Counted from the stretch's first letter, positions 1 to 10,808 are shown. The stretch is DNA of 64,000 nt from Solen grandis (GCA_021229015.1 CM037778.1:14165294-14229293); one strand, 5' to 3'. Numbers and translations: made by a program. The notes: generated by a model not told the origin, from the sequence alone.

Positions 1-43
1 AGCCATATAGTTGTAACAAGTTACTAGTGTTGCATGCAACACA

Positions 44-304
44 AGTCCCCTACTGGTGCGGTGCATAATTTTTGTTACCACAGCAACCAGAATTTTGGTC
101 CAAGAAAAAAAAAGTGACATGCAGAATCTCCATACTGCGATCTATTTATATACCAATTTTCAAAATATCATCTTAAACTGTTTAAGTTATTGCGGGATCC
201 AGGTTTACGGACAGACAGACGGATGTACAGACAGACAGACATACAAAGAGACAGACGGAGGGCAAACCTATAGTCCCCTCTGGTGTAAACACTGGTAGGG
301 AACT
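44..304 (+). mobile_element. Short TIR element, AGTCCCC family, copy 1
   Basis: The element starts AGTCCCCTACTGGTG and ends CACTGGTAGGGAACT, so its ends are imperfect inverted repeats of each other. It contains a purine-rich ACAGACAGACGG stretch near its right end. A second copy in the opposite orientation lies at 14808-15053 and shares the interior (for example the TTGCGGGATCC and ATATACCAATTTTCAAAATA segments). No transposase is present, so it is non-autonomous. The 80-residue ORF inside it is incidental. Confidence 0.7.
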
Positions 305-1514
305 AGTTATACAACATCAAGCAATCATATTTTGATATTGATAATCAGTCCTAGTCGGCATTTCATGAAAGATCTCAAACTGAATCTTTCTGTATCTCAA
401 TAGCCTCAAACTCTGAACCTTTAGAAGCAGGACTTTCTGAAAAAGCTTGATTCCAATTGGTGTATGGGCATTGCACTATCAAGCAATGTCTTTTCTATAG
501 GCCAGTAATTCAGGGTGATAGATCTTCAAAATACTGAGTTCATGGCAATCTTAAATTAAGAAGTACAGGGATAAATGCTGACCAAGTGGATAATCCAACC
601 TATATTTGAAAGAATTTCCAAAACAAAAGATTAGAACAGAACATCAATTCATTCTTATACAATACTGACTTGACCCAAACTCTATGATATGACAGATTTT
701 CTTATCATTATAGGCTAAAGAAGTTAGAAGTAATCTGATTACAGTTGGGTAATGAATCTACAGCAAATTACCTTTGGTCAACATCTGGTCAGATGCTGTC
801 TTACATCAAGATTTTCCCATGTCTCAGGATTACAAAGTTATGGTTGTCCACATGTTAATTAACATGACACCAAAACATATATCTCTGCCCTCAATAATTG
901 TGGGAGGTTGTTGAATAAAGGTACCTACTGAAAGCAAGGTTCACATGCATTTGTTTGTTGGAGGTTTGTACAGCTTTTCATAGTTTAACAGATACGCATA
1001 TTCATTAATTCGAGGTGGTTTGGCATCATGTTAATTGGCAAAACTATAATGGAATTAATTAGGCACCAGACCATGATAAAAAAAATTTGGGTCAAGGTCA
1101 TGACATTATTTGGTGACAAAAAACATTTGTGGGAGCTTCTTTACTTTATTCAAATTATTACCCAGTTATACCCATATGAATTAGGGAAAGAGAGATAGCT
1201 TGACACACTCATGGACAGATTCTGCATACCCCTAGCCTTCAATTACACAGGATAAAATAACAATACTGAATACAATGACAATACAAAAACCAACAATGAC
1301 AATGTAAGTATACCTGAAACACTGCCTTCAATCAACAAAATGAAAATATATTGAACTTTTTTGTGGAATAGTACAGGACAATATGTGTGATACCTATATG
1401 GCACCATTGAAGTGAATGTATAATTTGTGAATGTAGGTGATTCATACTCCACCATTACATAAAATAATTACAAGAACCTGGCATGACAAAGGTAAACTCA
1501 TTAAGTGAGCTCAC
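305..1514. other. Intronic or intergenic AT-rich DNA, no gene seen
   Basis: I see no exon with thioesterase similarity here, although the C-terminal exon(s) of the minus-strand gene at 1515-8732 must lie in this direction. The single open stretch (1243-1455, minus) is hydrophobic and resembles nothing I know. The missing part of the gene is therefore most likely beyond the left edge of the window. Confidence 0.5.
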
Positions 1515-1675
1515 CTGACAATGACATTTCCAAACGTCAGGTCCACGGCTGTGTCCAGTCTCTCCTCCAGGGTGGTCAACTTGCCAAAGATGCCATATGT
1601 CAAGTCCTTCTTCTTCACAGGGCCATAGAAGGTCATCCAGTTGACCAGTGCTCCTATCTCTAAGGCTTCATCCAG
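1515..1675 (-). CDS. FASN: Thioesterase exon (helical insert region), last one visible
   Basis: This 161-nt exon begins CTGGATGAAGCC after a TTTTCAG acceptor and ends TGTCAG before a GTGAGC donor. It encodes LDEALEIGALVNWMTFYGP and LTTLEERLDTAVDL. The second piece aligns with the human LPLKGLEERVAAAVDLI helix region of the thioesterase. It starts in phase 0, as the preceding exon demands, and ends with two bases of a split codon, so at least one further exon follows to the left. Confidence 0.85.
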
Positions 1676-4600
1676 CTGAAAAGTTGGGACAATTGACAAG
1701 TGTATATTCAAATTACACAGTACTTCACAGTATGTAATAGTATAAAAGTATATTCCATATACTATTCTTGTTTACAAAATTTATAAATAAATGACAAAGT
1801 TTACATTGTAAAGGTACCTTACTAGTTAACAATAATGATGAGAGCTAGTTTACTAGGGAAACAAGAATGATGAGATATGTCTCCATGTATCTAAGCATTA
1901 GTTACAGTGTTAAGTAAGGCTGGTGGAACCAATGCTAGATCAGATATCAGATAAAGTTTGTCTTAGTCTAGTGATTACCTGAGCTTTTGTAGCATTAGTT
2001 GGAGCCCACTGCATGGCATGTGCTATTTGGGCCTGAATGTAGAGCGGGGAACCATCCAGCAATATCAAATGTTCAACCTAGAAAATTACAAGGTAAATGG
2101 ATATAAGCATACAAATTATAACAAAGTGTAATTTAAAGATTTCAAGTTTCCCCATCAAAACAAAATATAACTCCAATCCTTGTTTAATCCTAAAGGCTGT
2201 TCTGGATAAGAATGTCAGCTTCCAATGTTTTGGGATCCCAGCTGTCATACATCAGAATGTCAGCATCCAACGTTTTGGGATCCAAGCTGTCATATGTCAG
2301 CTTCCAACATTTTGGGATCCCAGCTGTCATATATCAGAATGTCAGCTTCCAACATTTGGGGTCTCAGCTGTCATACATCAGAATGTCAGCTTCCAACATT
2401 TTGGATCCCAGCTGCCATACATCAGAATGTCAGCATCCAACGTTTTGGGATCCCGGCTGTCATATATCAAAATGTCAGCTTTCAACATTTTGGGGTCTCA
2501 ACTGTCATACATCAGAATGTCAGCTTCCAACGTTTTGTGATCCCAGCTGTCATACATCAGAATGTCAGCCTCCAACGTTTTGGGATCCCAGCTGCCATAC
2601 ATCAGAATGTCAGCCTCCAACGTTTTGGGATCCCAGCTGTCATACATCAGAATGTCAGCTTCCAACATTTTGGGATCCCAGCTGTCATACATCAGGATGT
2701 CAGCTTCCAACGTTTTGGGATCCCAGATGTCATACATCAGAATGTCTGCTTCCAACATTTTAAGTCTGTCCTACATCGGAATGTTAGCTACCAACATTTT
2801 GAGGTCCCTGTCAGTCTTACACCTAGTTTTTTTTTAATGTCTCATTGTGTCAAATACTAAAAATGCAAGTTACATCAGAGAATCCCAATCTGGCATTCAC
2901 CCAGGTTGTCTCCTACCAAGATTTGAATGTTCAAGTCAGATCAATATCAATAAGAATACCACCAGGCAAGTGCAGACAAAAAAAAAAGGTAATCTGAAAA
3001 ACAAAATGATGGTGGGTGGGGGTACCTGGATCTTGCCATCCATTAAAACAAGAGGGCCATGATGGCCCTTAATCGCTCACCTGAGAAATATTGCTTTCAA
3101 TGAATTATAATATGAACATACTTAAAGTGGGACCAATTTTGACACAGGGCCATGATTAAAAACAAACTTTGGTAATGATCCACTAGACAATGCTGCATGC
3201 ACAATGCCATATGGTTTCTACAAGGTTTTCCCATTAAGCTTACTGATCTAGCTTTGAAATTAATGGAGCGTGTTCTAGACACCTTCATTCGCAGGATGGT
3301 GAACATCGACTCTATGCAGTTTGGCTTTGTGCCTGGCCAGGGCACCACAGATGCTATCTTCATCTTGAGACAGCTGCAAGAGAAACACTTTGCTGCTAAC
3401 AAGCCACTGTATCTTGCCTTTGTGGATCCTACTTTTTCAACCAATCATAATAATTTGTACAATTTTGTTAGAGGACATCATAAGGATGATTCCTGTGAAA
3501 TTTTGTCAAAATCCCTTCAGCGGGTTAGGAGGAGATGTTTAATGGAAAAAGTTGACGCAAGACACACGCACGCACGGACAGATGGACGGACGACAGACGC
3601 CGGACAAAAGGCAATCATAAAAGCTCACCATGAGCACGTTGTGCTCAGGTGAGCTAATTATCTAACCTCTAGGCCTTATGAATTCATAAAAGATTTTTAA
3701 GATTTTCCTATATAACTCTATGTAAAACAAGTAACCCCTGGTGCGGGGTCATTTATCACCATAGGGCTATGATTTGAACAATCTTGGTAATGAACCATTA
3801 GACAATGCTACACGCCAAATATCTTAGCTCTAGGCCTTATTGTTTCATAGAAGAAGATTTTTAAAGTTTTTCACTATATAAACCTATGAAAAATAAAATG
3901 ACCCCTGGGGCGGGGCCAATTTTGACCCCAGGGTCATGATCTGAACAACTTTTGTAGATGTTCATAAGACAATTCTACATACCAATTATTAAAGCTCTAG
4001 GCCTTACAGTTTTGCAGGAGAAGATTTTCTAAGATTGCATTTTAAAAATCTATTTTTAATTCCTGTGACCTACTTATTCACCCAATCAAAATAATTTGAA
4101 CAACTTTGATAGAGGTCATGATAAGGATGATTCCTGTGAAGTTTGGTCAAAATCCATCCAGTGGTTTAGGAGGAGAAGTTGTTTAAAGGAAAAGTTGACG
4201 CAAGACGCATGCACGCACGGACGGACAGCCGGACGCCGGACAAAAGGCGATCCCAAAAGCTCACAGGTGAGCTAAAAATGATGGAGGGATACTTGGGAAA
4301 GGTGGTGTACCCAAGTGGAGAGATGGTATGACACCATAAACCAAACCAATCAGTACTATTTAAACATACATGACTCAAAGTTTGCTAAGCACCAATAATA
4401 TACTCAGCAAAAAGAAACTTTTCAATCCTTTACTTGGAAGTATTATTTTTGTACTAAAATGTGCAATTTTTGTTATTTAAAGGTAATGAATCTTTCAAAC
4501 ATTTATGACAGCTGTTGTTGTTTTTTAATTGGGTCTTTTAACTGATAAAAATCAAGAATGTCAGAGTTCATTTTTGGATTGCCAAGGAAGGTTCCAGTGG

Positions 4601-7600
4601 CCCATGCCATCTCTGAAAAAGGGTCACCTGTATTTGTATTGGGTCATACTATGCTTATGGCATTTTTCAATGCTTTGTCCTGCTCTAAAAAAATGCTAGA
4701 CTTGACAGCAGCACATATATTAACAAACCTGTTCGGGATTATGCTTGGGCTATCTATGTGGGATACATGGGAAGTTAGAACTTCAAGGACGCATGGTCCT
4801 GGGCTTGGTTGTTCATTATTTTCAATATTCTTTGATTTTTTTTTAAGAAATCTGCTTGTGTTATGACATTTTGCATTAGTCATTTGTGTGACGTGAGGCG
4901 AAATTGCCTTCCAATGAAAGCGTACCTTAATATATCGAAGACTGCTTGGATTAAATGTGTAGAGAATTTATAAAAATAACTTCCTGGATGCACATAGTTA
5001 CGGTAAATAAACAAACCGTTAGTGCACTGAGTATCTTAGGTCCTACAGCAAAAATAATGCGCCACAGGGGCGCATACATAATTTTTACGGGGACAGTTGA
5101 ATATTAAGCTGGCCTTTGGTGCAAAAACGCAGCCTAGAATGAACTCAGGTCAAAATTAATTAACAAATGACATTACAATTCCACAATAACATTTTAAGTT
5201 GAAAATACAACCTATATCTGAGATAATATTGAAATTTCAATTGATTTTTTTTAATGATGTTATTTCTTTAGAAAGATAATGTTTTGCTTTTTTTTGTTTT
5301 GAAATCTCAAAATTAAGATCATATATTTTGAGTTGCTTACATTAAAGGTTTAGATTTGTAAAGGATGGTTGTGAAATTTCAAGAGATATGGACAAATATT
5401 AAAGAAGTTATGACCATTTCAATTTCATGGTGACACATGCATGATATGTAGTGCTTAGCAAACTTTAAGTAGTATAATTAGATTTATCTTACCTGATCAT
5501 TTCTATAGGTTAGGGTTGGGATGTGTAGTGTTAAGTTTCAATTACGCAGAGTTACTGAGATATCGCTTTGATAGTTAATGTAAATAGCTACCTAAAATTT
5601 AACAAAACATGCCATATTTGAAAGAGTAAGAGTTTAGGTCTCATTTGGCCCAATACAAACATGCTTACCTGTTTGCCCTCTGCCTGTAGTTGCAGAGCAA
5701 TCTCAAGGGCTATAATAGACCCAAAGGAATAGCCCCCAATTCTGTAGGGTCCAGTGGGCTGCATCATCTCGATAGCATTCCGATAGTAACTGAAATATAT
5801 ACAAATTATAGCTGCTTTTATTTGATAAACCTAAAAAAATGATTTTTTTTGTTTATATAGAGAAAAAGACCAAGTTATAACCCTTTCCTTTATAAAGTTT
5901 TTCTTGCATACATGGTAGATGACATAACAGCATCTTAATCTTCATAAAATAAATGGTAACTGACAACAGTACTTCATGAAAAGGCAACAACAAACAATGC
6001 ATACCTTTATTTAGAATATTGGAATTTGATGTAATTACACATCAAATTTTAGTTATCAGATGGCATTATATTACTTGTGTGAAGTGTAAGCTTATAACAG
6101 GTTTTTGAAAATTACCATTCAACAGAAGAATTATTATAACAGGTAACACCTTATACACAAAAGATAAGAACAAGTCTATATATTTACATTTATTTAACAT
6201 AGACTATTTATTTTCCCAGAGACAAAAATACTGTCAGAGAAATTAAATTCAAGCAAAGAAGGAACATATAAAAATCTAAGCTAGCTTAAAAACAGTCCAG
6301 AGACCTACCTGGCCACACTGCTGATAGAGTCCCATGGCGTGGAGCCAGTCCTCTGTATTCCATAACACGGGATCCGCAGCTTCTTACCCAGAGGCTCCAG
6401 TAGATGCACAGAGCCTGTACATACAACACAGTTCTGGTGCATTAATACTTGGTGGTTGTTCATTTTGCGTCTGTTTTCGACCATTGTCGTAACGGTCTTT
6501 CAGTCATACAGTGTTGTCAGTCTTATTACAGGTGAAGGAAGAAAGTGCACAGAAGTACCAGGTAAAACAAGCAACCTAATGCAAATCAAATGGAGGGCCT
6601 CTCTCATATGAAAAAAATGACTGCTCAGATTGCAGCTCTAACCCACAACAGTGAGAGGCTATGTGATAGTATTCACTTACCCATGGTTATTTATTTCTCA
6701 GGACCATGCCAAATCAGAAGAGGGCAATGATTTCAACTCGTTATAATAATGAACATCACTTCGAAATAGATCTGTTCTGCACTTTGAGTGTTAAAGAGGA
6801 CATTAAAAAATTTCATCCAGACTTAACACTAGACTAGACTTAACTGAGTTTACCGTCGCTTCAACAGTATTTCAGTCATATAGCGACGTCCAGCTAATTA
6901 CAGATGGAGGGAGACCCCAAATGTACGGAGGCATCCGGGTAGAACCACTGACCTACCGCAAGCCAGCTGGAGGGCTTCCTCACATGAAATCCGAATGACC
7001 CTGCCAGGATTTGAACCCACGCAGTGAGGGACTGAGTGAGTGTTAAAGTCTTTACCCTGGAGGCTACAGAAATTTCATCCTGCAACTAAAATGTATCATA
7101 ATATGGCAAAAGTAAAATAAAATTCAGTTCTGTGATTTCTCACCTGTCACTGGATGTACAATATACAGTGGTTTCCCCTGATCATTTTTCACTGAATTCA
7201 GTGGCACCAAATTTGGAACCATCTTGGGGGTCAAAATTTCCCTCAAAGCAGGGGTCATTGGGGTCATGGGCGGTGTCAATTTTAAGAGGTCAATTGTCAT
7301 TTTGGGCTTGAGAAGCTGAAGTCTAGGAGGAACTGGCCTGGACCTCTTCTCCATCAGATGCTGGAAGGTGCCACTGCGAAGGACTGTCTTCACAATAGGG
7401 GTACCTGGCCGCTGGCCGCCTACTTCCCTCCTGAAAATCAAAACTGTTTTGTCCTCAACCTTAAAAAATAAGGACACCCACTTTCTTGTACCTCCTGTGG
7501 AGATCAGTATAAACACATTTTTTTAAATGTGATTCATAAGCTTATAGAACATTTTGTCAGAGTAATATGACTTATTAAAGCAGTTTACAGATGGTCATTG

Positions 7601-8732
7601 AATAAGAATTTGATTTTTAACTATATGTGTGTATTACATCTATCAATACTCAGTAATTTTATTTTTAGTTTGTAAATTACATCTGTTTTGTAATATAATC
7701 TTTTACATGTTATAATTGACAATTATTTAGCTACACTGAATAAATTTTTTTAAAGGTTTCTTGTTTCATTTGCCGTCACTTATCACATTCACTCTTCAAG
7801 CATGTGCCAACTTTATAGGCTGAACTTAGAAAATTGCTATCCTGAACTGGTGAAGACGCCATGTTCGGAATGTCACATGGTACCTTATTCTATATTGAAT
7901 GATTTTGTCAAAGTTTATGAAAATAGCATTTACCTGTGCAATGTGACCTACAATTGCCGAGTTATCCGTCAGGAAATCAAGACTTCACCAACATTAACAA
8001 GGGAGAGTAGAATTTTTTTTTTTTTTTTAATATCTACCAATCATCTGTGAATGAGGTGCTTTAATGTATATCTGTTAGTGACCTAGATGACCATAACATG
8101 TTGCATGCTAGTAATTCTAAATACTGATTGTTTTTACTGAAGATGACTGATACCCAACTGCTGACTTGACTATTTGAGTTGACCATTGCTTTGACAGTAT
8201 TTCAGTCATACAGCACGTCCAGCTAATAACAAGTGAGGAAGACCCTGAATGCACGAGGCATCCGGTAGAACCACCAACCTACCGCAAGCCAGCTGGAAGG
8301 TTTCCTTCGAGCGTATAAAAATGTCCTACAAACATTCTTACCTCTGATCAATATCACTATTACTTATTGTTATCTTCGGTGGAATGATCTTATGTTTTGC
8401 CTGTAGTTGGTCTGTCTGACCTTTTCTTTCATCTTCCTTTTTCTTCACCTCATCTGTCTTTTGTTTTAACAGACAACTCCCATCAACATTATCTGTTCCA
8501 CTGACCATGGCAGCTGAATCTTTATCCTGGTTGTTGTCTGTGAACAAGGTGAAGGACTCTCCAGCCTGTGGCCTCGCCCCCTCGAGGTAACTCTCTTCCA
8601 GTTGTTTGTTGCCAGGGCGACAAGGAAGGCCGCTCTCCTCCACCATGGGGGTGGAAGTGTGAGGGAACTTTTGACCTATGCTTAGCTTAGTCTTAGACTC
8701 AACAGGAGACAGTGGTAGGTCTTCTGGAGGAT
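1515..8732 (-). CDS. FASN: Fatty acid synthase-type thioesterase gene, partial (six exons)
   Basis: Six minus-strand exons (8732-8342, 7430-7144, 6414-6309, 5789-5669, 2077-1979, 1675-1515) join in consistent phase with GT-AG introns. The product matches the C-terminal thioesterase of animal fatty acid synthase, an alpha/beta hydrolase that releases palmitate from the acyl carrier protein in the cytosol. Visible landmarks in order are a linker rich in Pro, Thr and Lys, KPLYIVHPVTG (start of the fold), LRIPCYGIQRTGSTPWDSI, QPTGPYRIGGYSFGS with the Ser nucleophile, LILLDGSPLYI with the triad Asp, and LTTLEERLDTAVDL. In human FASN the equivalents are Ser2308 and Asp2338. The His equivalent to 2481 would lie left of the window. 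The region before the fold is over 200 residues, much longer than the short ACP-TE linker of vertebrate FASN. No ACP exon is recognisable upstream. The gene may be a complete FASN whose upstream exons I cannot see, or a thioesterase separated from the synthase. Confidence 0.8.
1979..2077 (-). CDS. FASN: Thioesterase exon with the catalytic Asp
   Basis: This 99-nt, 33-codon exon lies between a TTTTCTAG acceptor and a GTAATC donor. It reads VEHLILLDGSPLYIQAQ and continues to NATKAQ. The DGSP motif corresponds to the human FASN LFLFDGSPTYV, whose Asp belongs to the catalytic triad. The spacing from the Ser in the previous exon is close to the 30 residues found in human FASN. Confidence 0.9.
2205..2810. 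repeat. 45-bp minisatellite, about 13-14 units
   Basis: The tandem unit is about 45 bp and contains CAGAATGTCAGCTTCCAACG and TTTTGGGATCCCAGCTGTC. It lies in the intron between thioesterase exons 2077 and 5669. Because 45 is divisible by three, several frames on both strands stay open and give repetitive pseudo-ORFs (units such as MSASNVLGSQLSYIR). The last units are shortened and diverged. Confidence 0.92.
3046..4277 (-). mobile_element. Hairpin-headed pearl/HINE-like element with two heads
   Basis: Read on the minus strand, a head GCTCACCTGTGAGC-type hairpin at about 4277 is followed by an ACGG-type microsatellite and tandem-core sequence. A second complete head (AGCTCACCTGAGCAC) follows at 3658-3625. 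A single tail with the GGGCCATCATGGCCC hairpin and CTCTTGTTT ends it at 3046. An unrelated reverse-transcriptase fragment interrupts the segment between the second head and the tail. There is no Rep/helicase ORF, so it is non-autonomous. Confidence 0.75.
3200..3425 (+). pseudogene. Non-LTR retrotransposon reverse-transcriptase fragment
   Basis: The plus strand encodes LMERVLDTFIRRMVNIDSMQ, FGFVPGQGTTDAIFILRQLQ and PLYLAFVD. This is the palm region of LINE-type reverse transcriptases (GF-PG-GTTDAIF, then the AFVD of catalytic motif A). The match breaks off right after AFVD, where the host element's sequence (GTGACCTACTTTTTCAACC type) resumes, so only about 75 residues are kept. It is a captured or inserted fragment and not functional. 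Confidence 0.8.
4374..5469. mobile_element. Putative 1.1-kb TIR transposon remnant
   Basis: CTCAAAGTTTGCTAAGCAC at 4374-4392 is repeated in inverse orientation at 5451-5469 with one mismatch in 19. Between them is AT-rich DNA with one 102-codon ORF (4558-4866, plus) that I do not recognise. No target duplication is obvious. The inverted pair could be the ends of a DNA transposon; the only evidence is the repeat itself. Confidence 0.4.
5669..5789 (-). CDS. FASN: Thioesterase exon with the Ser nucleophile
   Basis: This 121-nt exon follows a TATTTCAG acceptor and ends GGCAAACAG before GTAAGC. It encodes YYRNAIEMMQPTGPYRIGG, then YSFGSIIALEIALQLQ. GYSFGS is the G-x-S-x-G nucleophile elbow, equivalent to GYSYGA in human FASN. 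The match is contiguous with the preceding exon through a codon split after two bases. Confidence 0.93.
6309..6414 (-). CDS. FASN: Thioesterase exon, N-terminal part of the fold
   Basis: This 106-nt exon has a TGTACAG acceptor and a GTAGGT donor. It encodes SVHLLEPLGKKLRIPCYGIQ followed by RTGSTPWDSISSVA, which parallels human [20 protein letters not shown] and DSIHSLAAYY. Both ends carry split codons that fit the neighbouring exons (two bases in, two bases out). Confidence 0.9.
6480..6665 (-). mobile_element. Heavily decayed SINE, family 1
   Basis: Weak similarity to the minus-strand SINE copies: GGTCTTTCAGTCATACAG, ATTACAGGTGAAGGAAGA and AACCCACAACAGTGAGAGG occur in the same order and roughly the same spacing as in 6835-7068. 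Confidence 0.4.
6835..7068 (-). mobile_element. tRNA-derived SINE, family 1
   Basis: It shares with the 10809-11060 copy the tail segment CGTCGCTTCAACAGTATTTC, the middle AAGCCAGCTGGAGGGCTTCC and the B-box region TTTGAACCCACGCAGTGAGG, here in reverse complement. The tRNA-like head is shortened. It lies in the intron between exons 6414 and 7144, about 75 bp from the latter. Confidence 0.8.
7144..7430 (-). CDS. FASN: Linker plus first strand of the thioesterase
   Basis: This 287-nt exon follows GATTTTCAG and ends before GTGAGA. Most of it is a basic, Pro/Thr-rich linker (for example LKLTPPMTPMTPALREILTP). The end, NDQGKPLYIVHPVTG, matches the conserved opening of FASN thioesterases (human ERPLFLVHPIEG). 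The exon starts with one base completing the split codon of the previous exon and ends with one base completed by the next exon. Confidence 0.82.
7575..8064 (+). mobile_element. TIR element, TTAAAGCAGCTTG family, copy 1
   Basis: Left end TTAAAGCAGTTTACAGATGG and right end CATCTGTGAATGAGGTGCTT plus TAA form imperfect inverted repeats. The interior (CACATTCACTCTTCAAGC, then CTGAACTGGTGAAGAC) recurs at 20642-21263, 37013-37730 and 61608-62131. No transposase is encoded. It sits in the intron between exons 7430 and 8342. Confidence 0.65.
8175..8311 (-). mobile_element. Truncated SINE, family 1
   Basis: Only the tail half is present: TTTCAGTCATACAGCACGTC, GAGGAAGACCCTGAATGCAC and ACCGCAAGCCAGCTGGAAGG. 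The tRNA-like head is missing. It ends about 30 bp from the splice donor of exon 8342-8732. Confidence 0.75.
8342..8732 (-). CDS. FASN: Low-complexity exon upstream of the thioesterase
   Basis: This 391-nt open exon lies between an AATTTTAG acceptor and a GTAAGA donor. It begins with PPEDLPLSPVES and is rich in Lys, Glu, Asp, Gln and Ser (for example KKKEDERKGQTDQLQAKHKI), so it is probably disordered. Its phases fit the following exon exactly, which is the main evidence that it belongs to the same gene. I see no similarity to ACP or any other FASN domain. It needs an upstream exon ending after one base of a codon. Confidence 0.6.
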
Positions 8733-8951
8733 CTAAAATTAGTTAATGTGGAAGGGATTCTTAGACATACAAGATAAACAATGATGCAAAGCCATGCAAA
8801 ACATATTACAAGGAGTGGTAACTTAACTGAAAATATAGACATAAGAATAAACAAAGAATGTAGTAAACAGGAAATTGTTTTATTATTTTGAACAATATTA
8901 GCAACAGCATGATTAGTAATAAAATTTCTATTCAACAAAGCTGCTTTTGTT

Positions 8952-9772
8952 AAACAAGAGAGCCAAAATGGCCCTATATCACTCACCTGAGTAAAATTGT
9001 TGTGTTAGGCATGATTACCAAAAATATGGCATCTGAAGTGTTTGCAATGTTTTTCTAAAATTTGACTAAGTGACCTAGATTTTGATTCTTCCTAAATTTA
9101 CACTAATCTGGGATTTCATACAGACAACATTCTTATAAAGTTTTACAAAGGCTGAGTCAAAAATGTAGCCCCTACAGTGTTCACAAGGTTTTATGTTTTG
9201 AACTGGTGACCATGTTACTCAGTTTTGAACTCAAAGATATCAAGTAGACAAACATTCTGACCAAATTCCATGAAGATTGAGCTAAAAAGTGACATCTACA
9301 GTGTCAATAAGCTCTTTCTAAGATTTGACCTGGTGACCTACTTTTTGACCCCACATGAACAAGTTTCAAACGCATTCAAGATTTGATAAAGGCAAACATT
9401 CTGGCCAAGTTACATGAAGGTTAGGCCAAAAATGTGGCTTCTAGAGTGGTCACAAAGTTTTACTAAGATTTGCCCTGGTGACCTACTTTTTGACAACATA
9501 AGACCCTTTGAACTTTTCAGAGATTTCATGTAGATAAACATTCTGACCAAGTTTTATGAAGGTTGGGCCAAAAATGTAGCCTCTAGTGTGCTCAAAATTA
9601 TTTTTTCTAGGATTTTGAGCTGATAACCTTTATTTTGACCCAATATGACTCAATTTTGAACTCATATGAGATATTATGTAGGCAAACATTCTATGTAGAC
9701 AAACATTTCGACCAAATTTCATTCAGATTTGGCTAAAACTGTGGCTTCTAGAGTGTTCACAAGCAATTGTTG
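8952..9772 (-). mobile_element. Pearl/HINE-like element, tail side, cut by gap
   Basis: It opens with AAACAAGAGAGCCAAAATGG and CACTCACCTGAG, which is the inverted tail of the family. It continues with four or five diverged units carrying GACCTACTTTTTGAC and AACATTCTGACCAAG motifs. The head is not seen because the sequence runs into 100 Ns; beyond the gap the family sequence is not recognisable. Confidence 0.65.
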
Positions 9773-9872
9773 NNNNNNNNNNNNNNNNNNNNNNNNNNNN
9801 NNNNNNNNNNNNNNNNNNNNNNNNNNNNNNNNNNNNNNNNNNNNNNNNNNNNNNNNNNNNNNNNNNNNNNNN
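9773..9872. other. Assembly gap of 100 N
   Basis: Exactly 100 Ns, the usual placeholder for a gap of unknown length. It lies between the thioesterase exons and everything to the right, so missing upstream exons could be hidden here. Confidence 0.99.
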
Positions 9873-10808
9873 TGACAGAGTTATGGTCCCTGCATTGACT
9901 TTAAGTATTTTGTGATGTGAATTACTTCTGCATTACTTCACCAATTTAACTCAAATCTTTAAAATTGTATGAATATTTAAATGCTGACCTTTTATCAATA
10001 GTATTTTGTGCCAAGCAAAATGGACTTAATAAACCAAGCAACAAAAGCTCTGAAATATCACAAGTAATTCTCAGCAATTCATTACTATTAAATCAATTTC
10101 ATCCCTGTAGATATCATACTTGATAATGACTGTAATAAGATTTCATGATCTAAGAGAGTAATAAAACAGAGATGCATATTTTATTACTTATTTTTTTATC
10201 ATTTGCCTAGCTATGATATATTAAATAGTGGATATATGTCTTATATGTGAATGGAATGATAATTAAAGGCGTAAATCACCATGTTTACATTGGCGACCAC
10301 AAAGTTGCCTGTGATGAAATTGTTAAAGCAAAATGATGATGAAGAACTAATTTATATGCCTTTTGACACAAGTAAAAGTTATCAGTGACATTTCTCAAAG
10401 GAAAAGGTATGGTTTATTTTATTTTTAGACAGCTGAAATAAGAGCAAAAAATGAATATTTGATAAAAAAAAAAGGTTAAGATAGTAAGAACATTGATTTA
10501 GTGAGTAAGTGAATAATATCTTAGTAAGTAAAGTCTTTATTTAGAGTGGATGACATATTCGGTTTAACCAATCTTCCTTATGGTCCACATAAATGAAACA
10601 ATAAAATATAATTCTACAACATACAGTTACAACAAAATATTGCAACATGCATAAACAATGATATAACAGCATCCAAAAAAATAATATGCCAATAAAATGA
10701 CTTTTAACTGGAAAATAGAGTTGTATCTGAGAATAATTGATTAAAAACATGATACACATTGCATACTTATATTTATTAATTTGAAATATATGTTAAGATG
10801 TAGATATA
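9873..10808. other. AT-rich DNA, no gene seen
   Basis: No exon, structured repeat or known element is recognisable. A minus-strand open stretch at 10541-10759 is hydrophobic and low in complexity, and I do not regard it as coding. Confidence 0.5.

Noticed and set aside
2097..2860. Several overlapping ORFs of 86-211 codons
   Set aside because: All are translations of the 45-bp minisatellite in different frames and strands.
3097..3652. Two long ORFs, one per strand
   Set aside because: The plus ORF is a real RT fragment joined to element sequence and the minus ORF is its shadow; neither is a complete gene.
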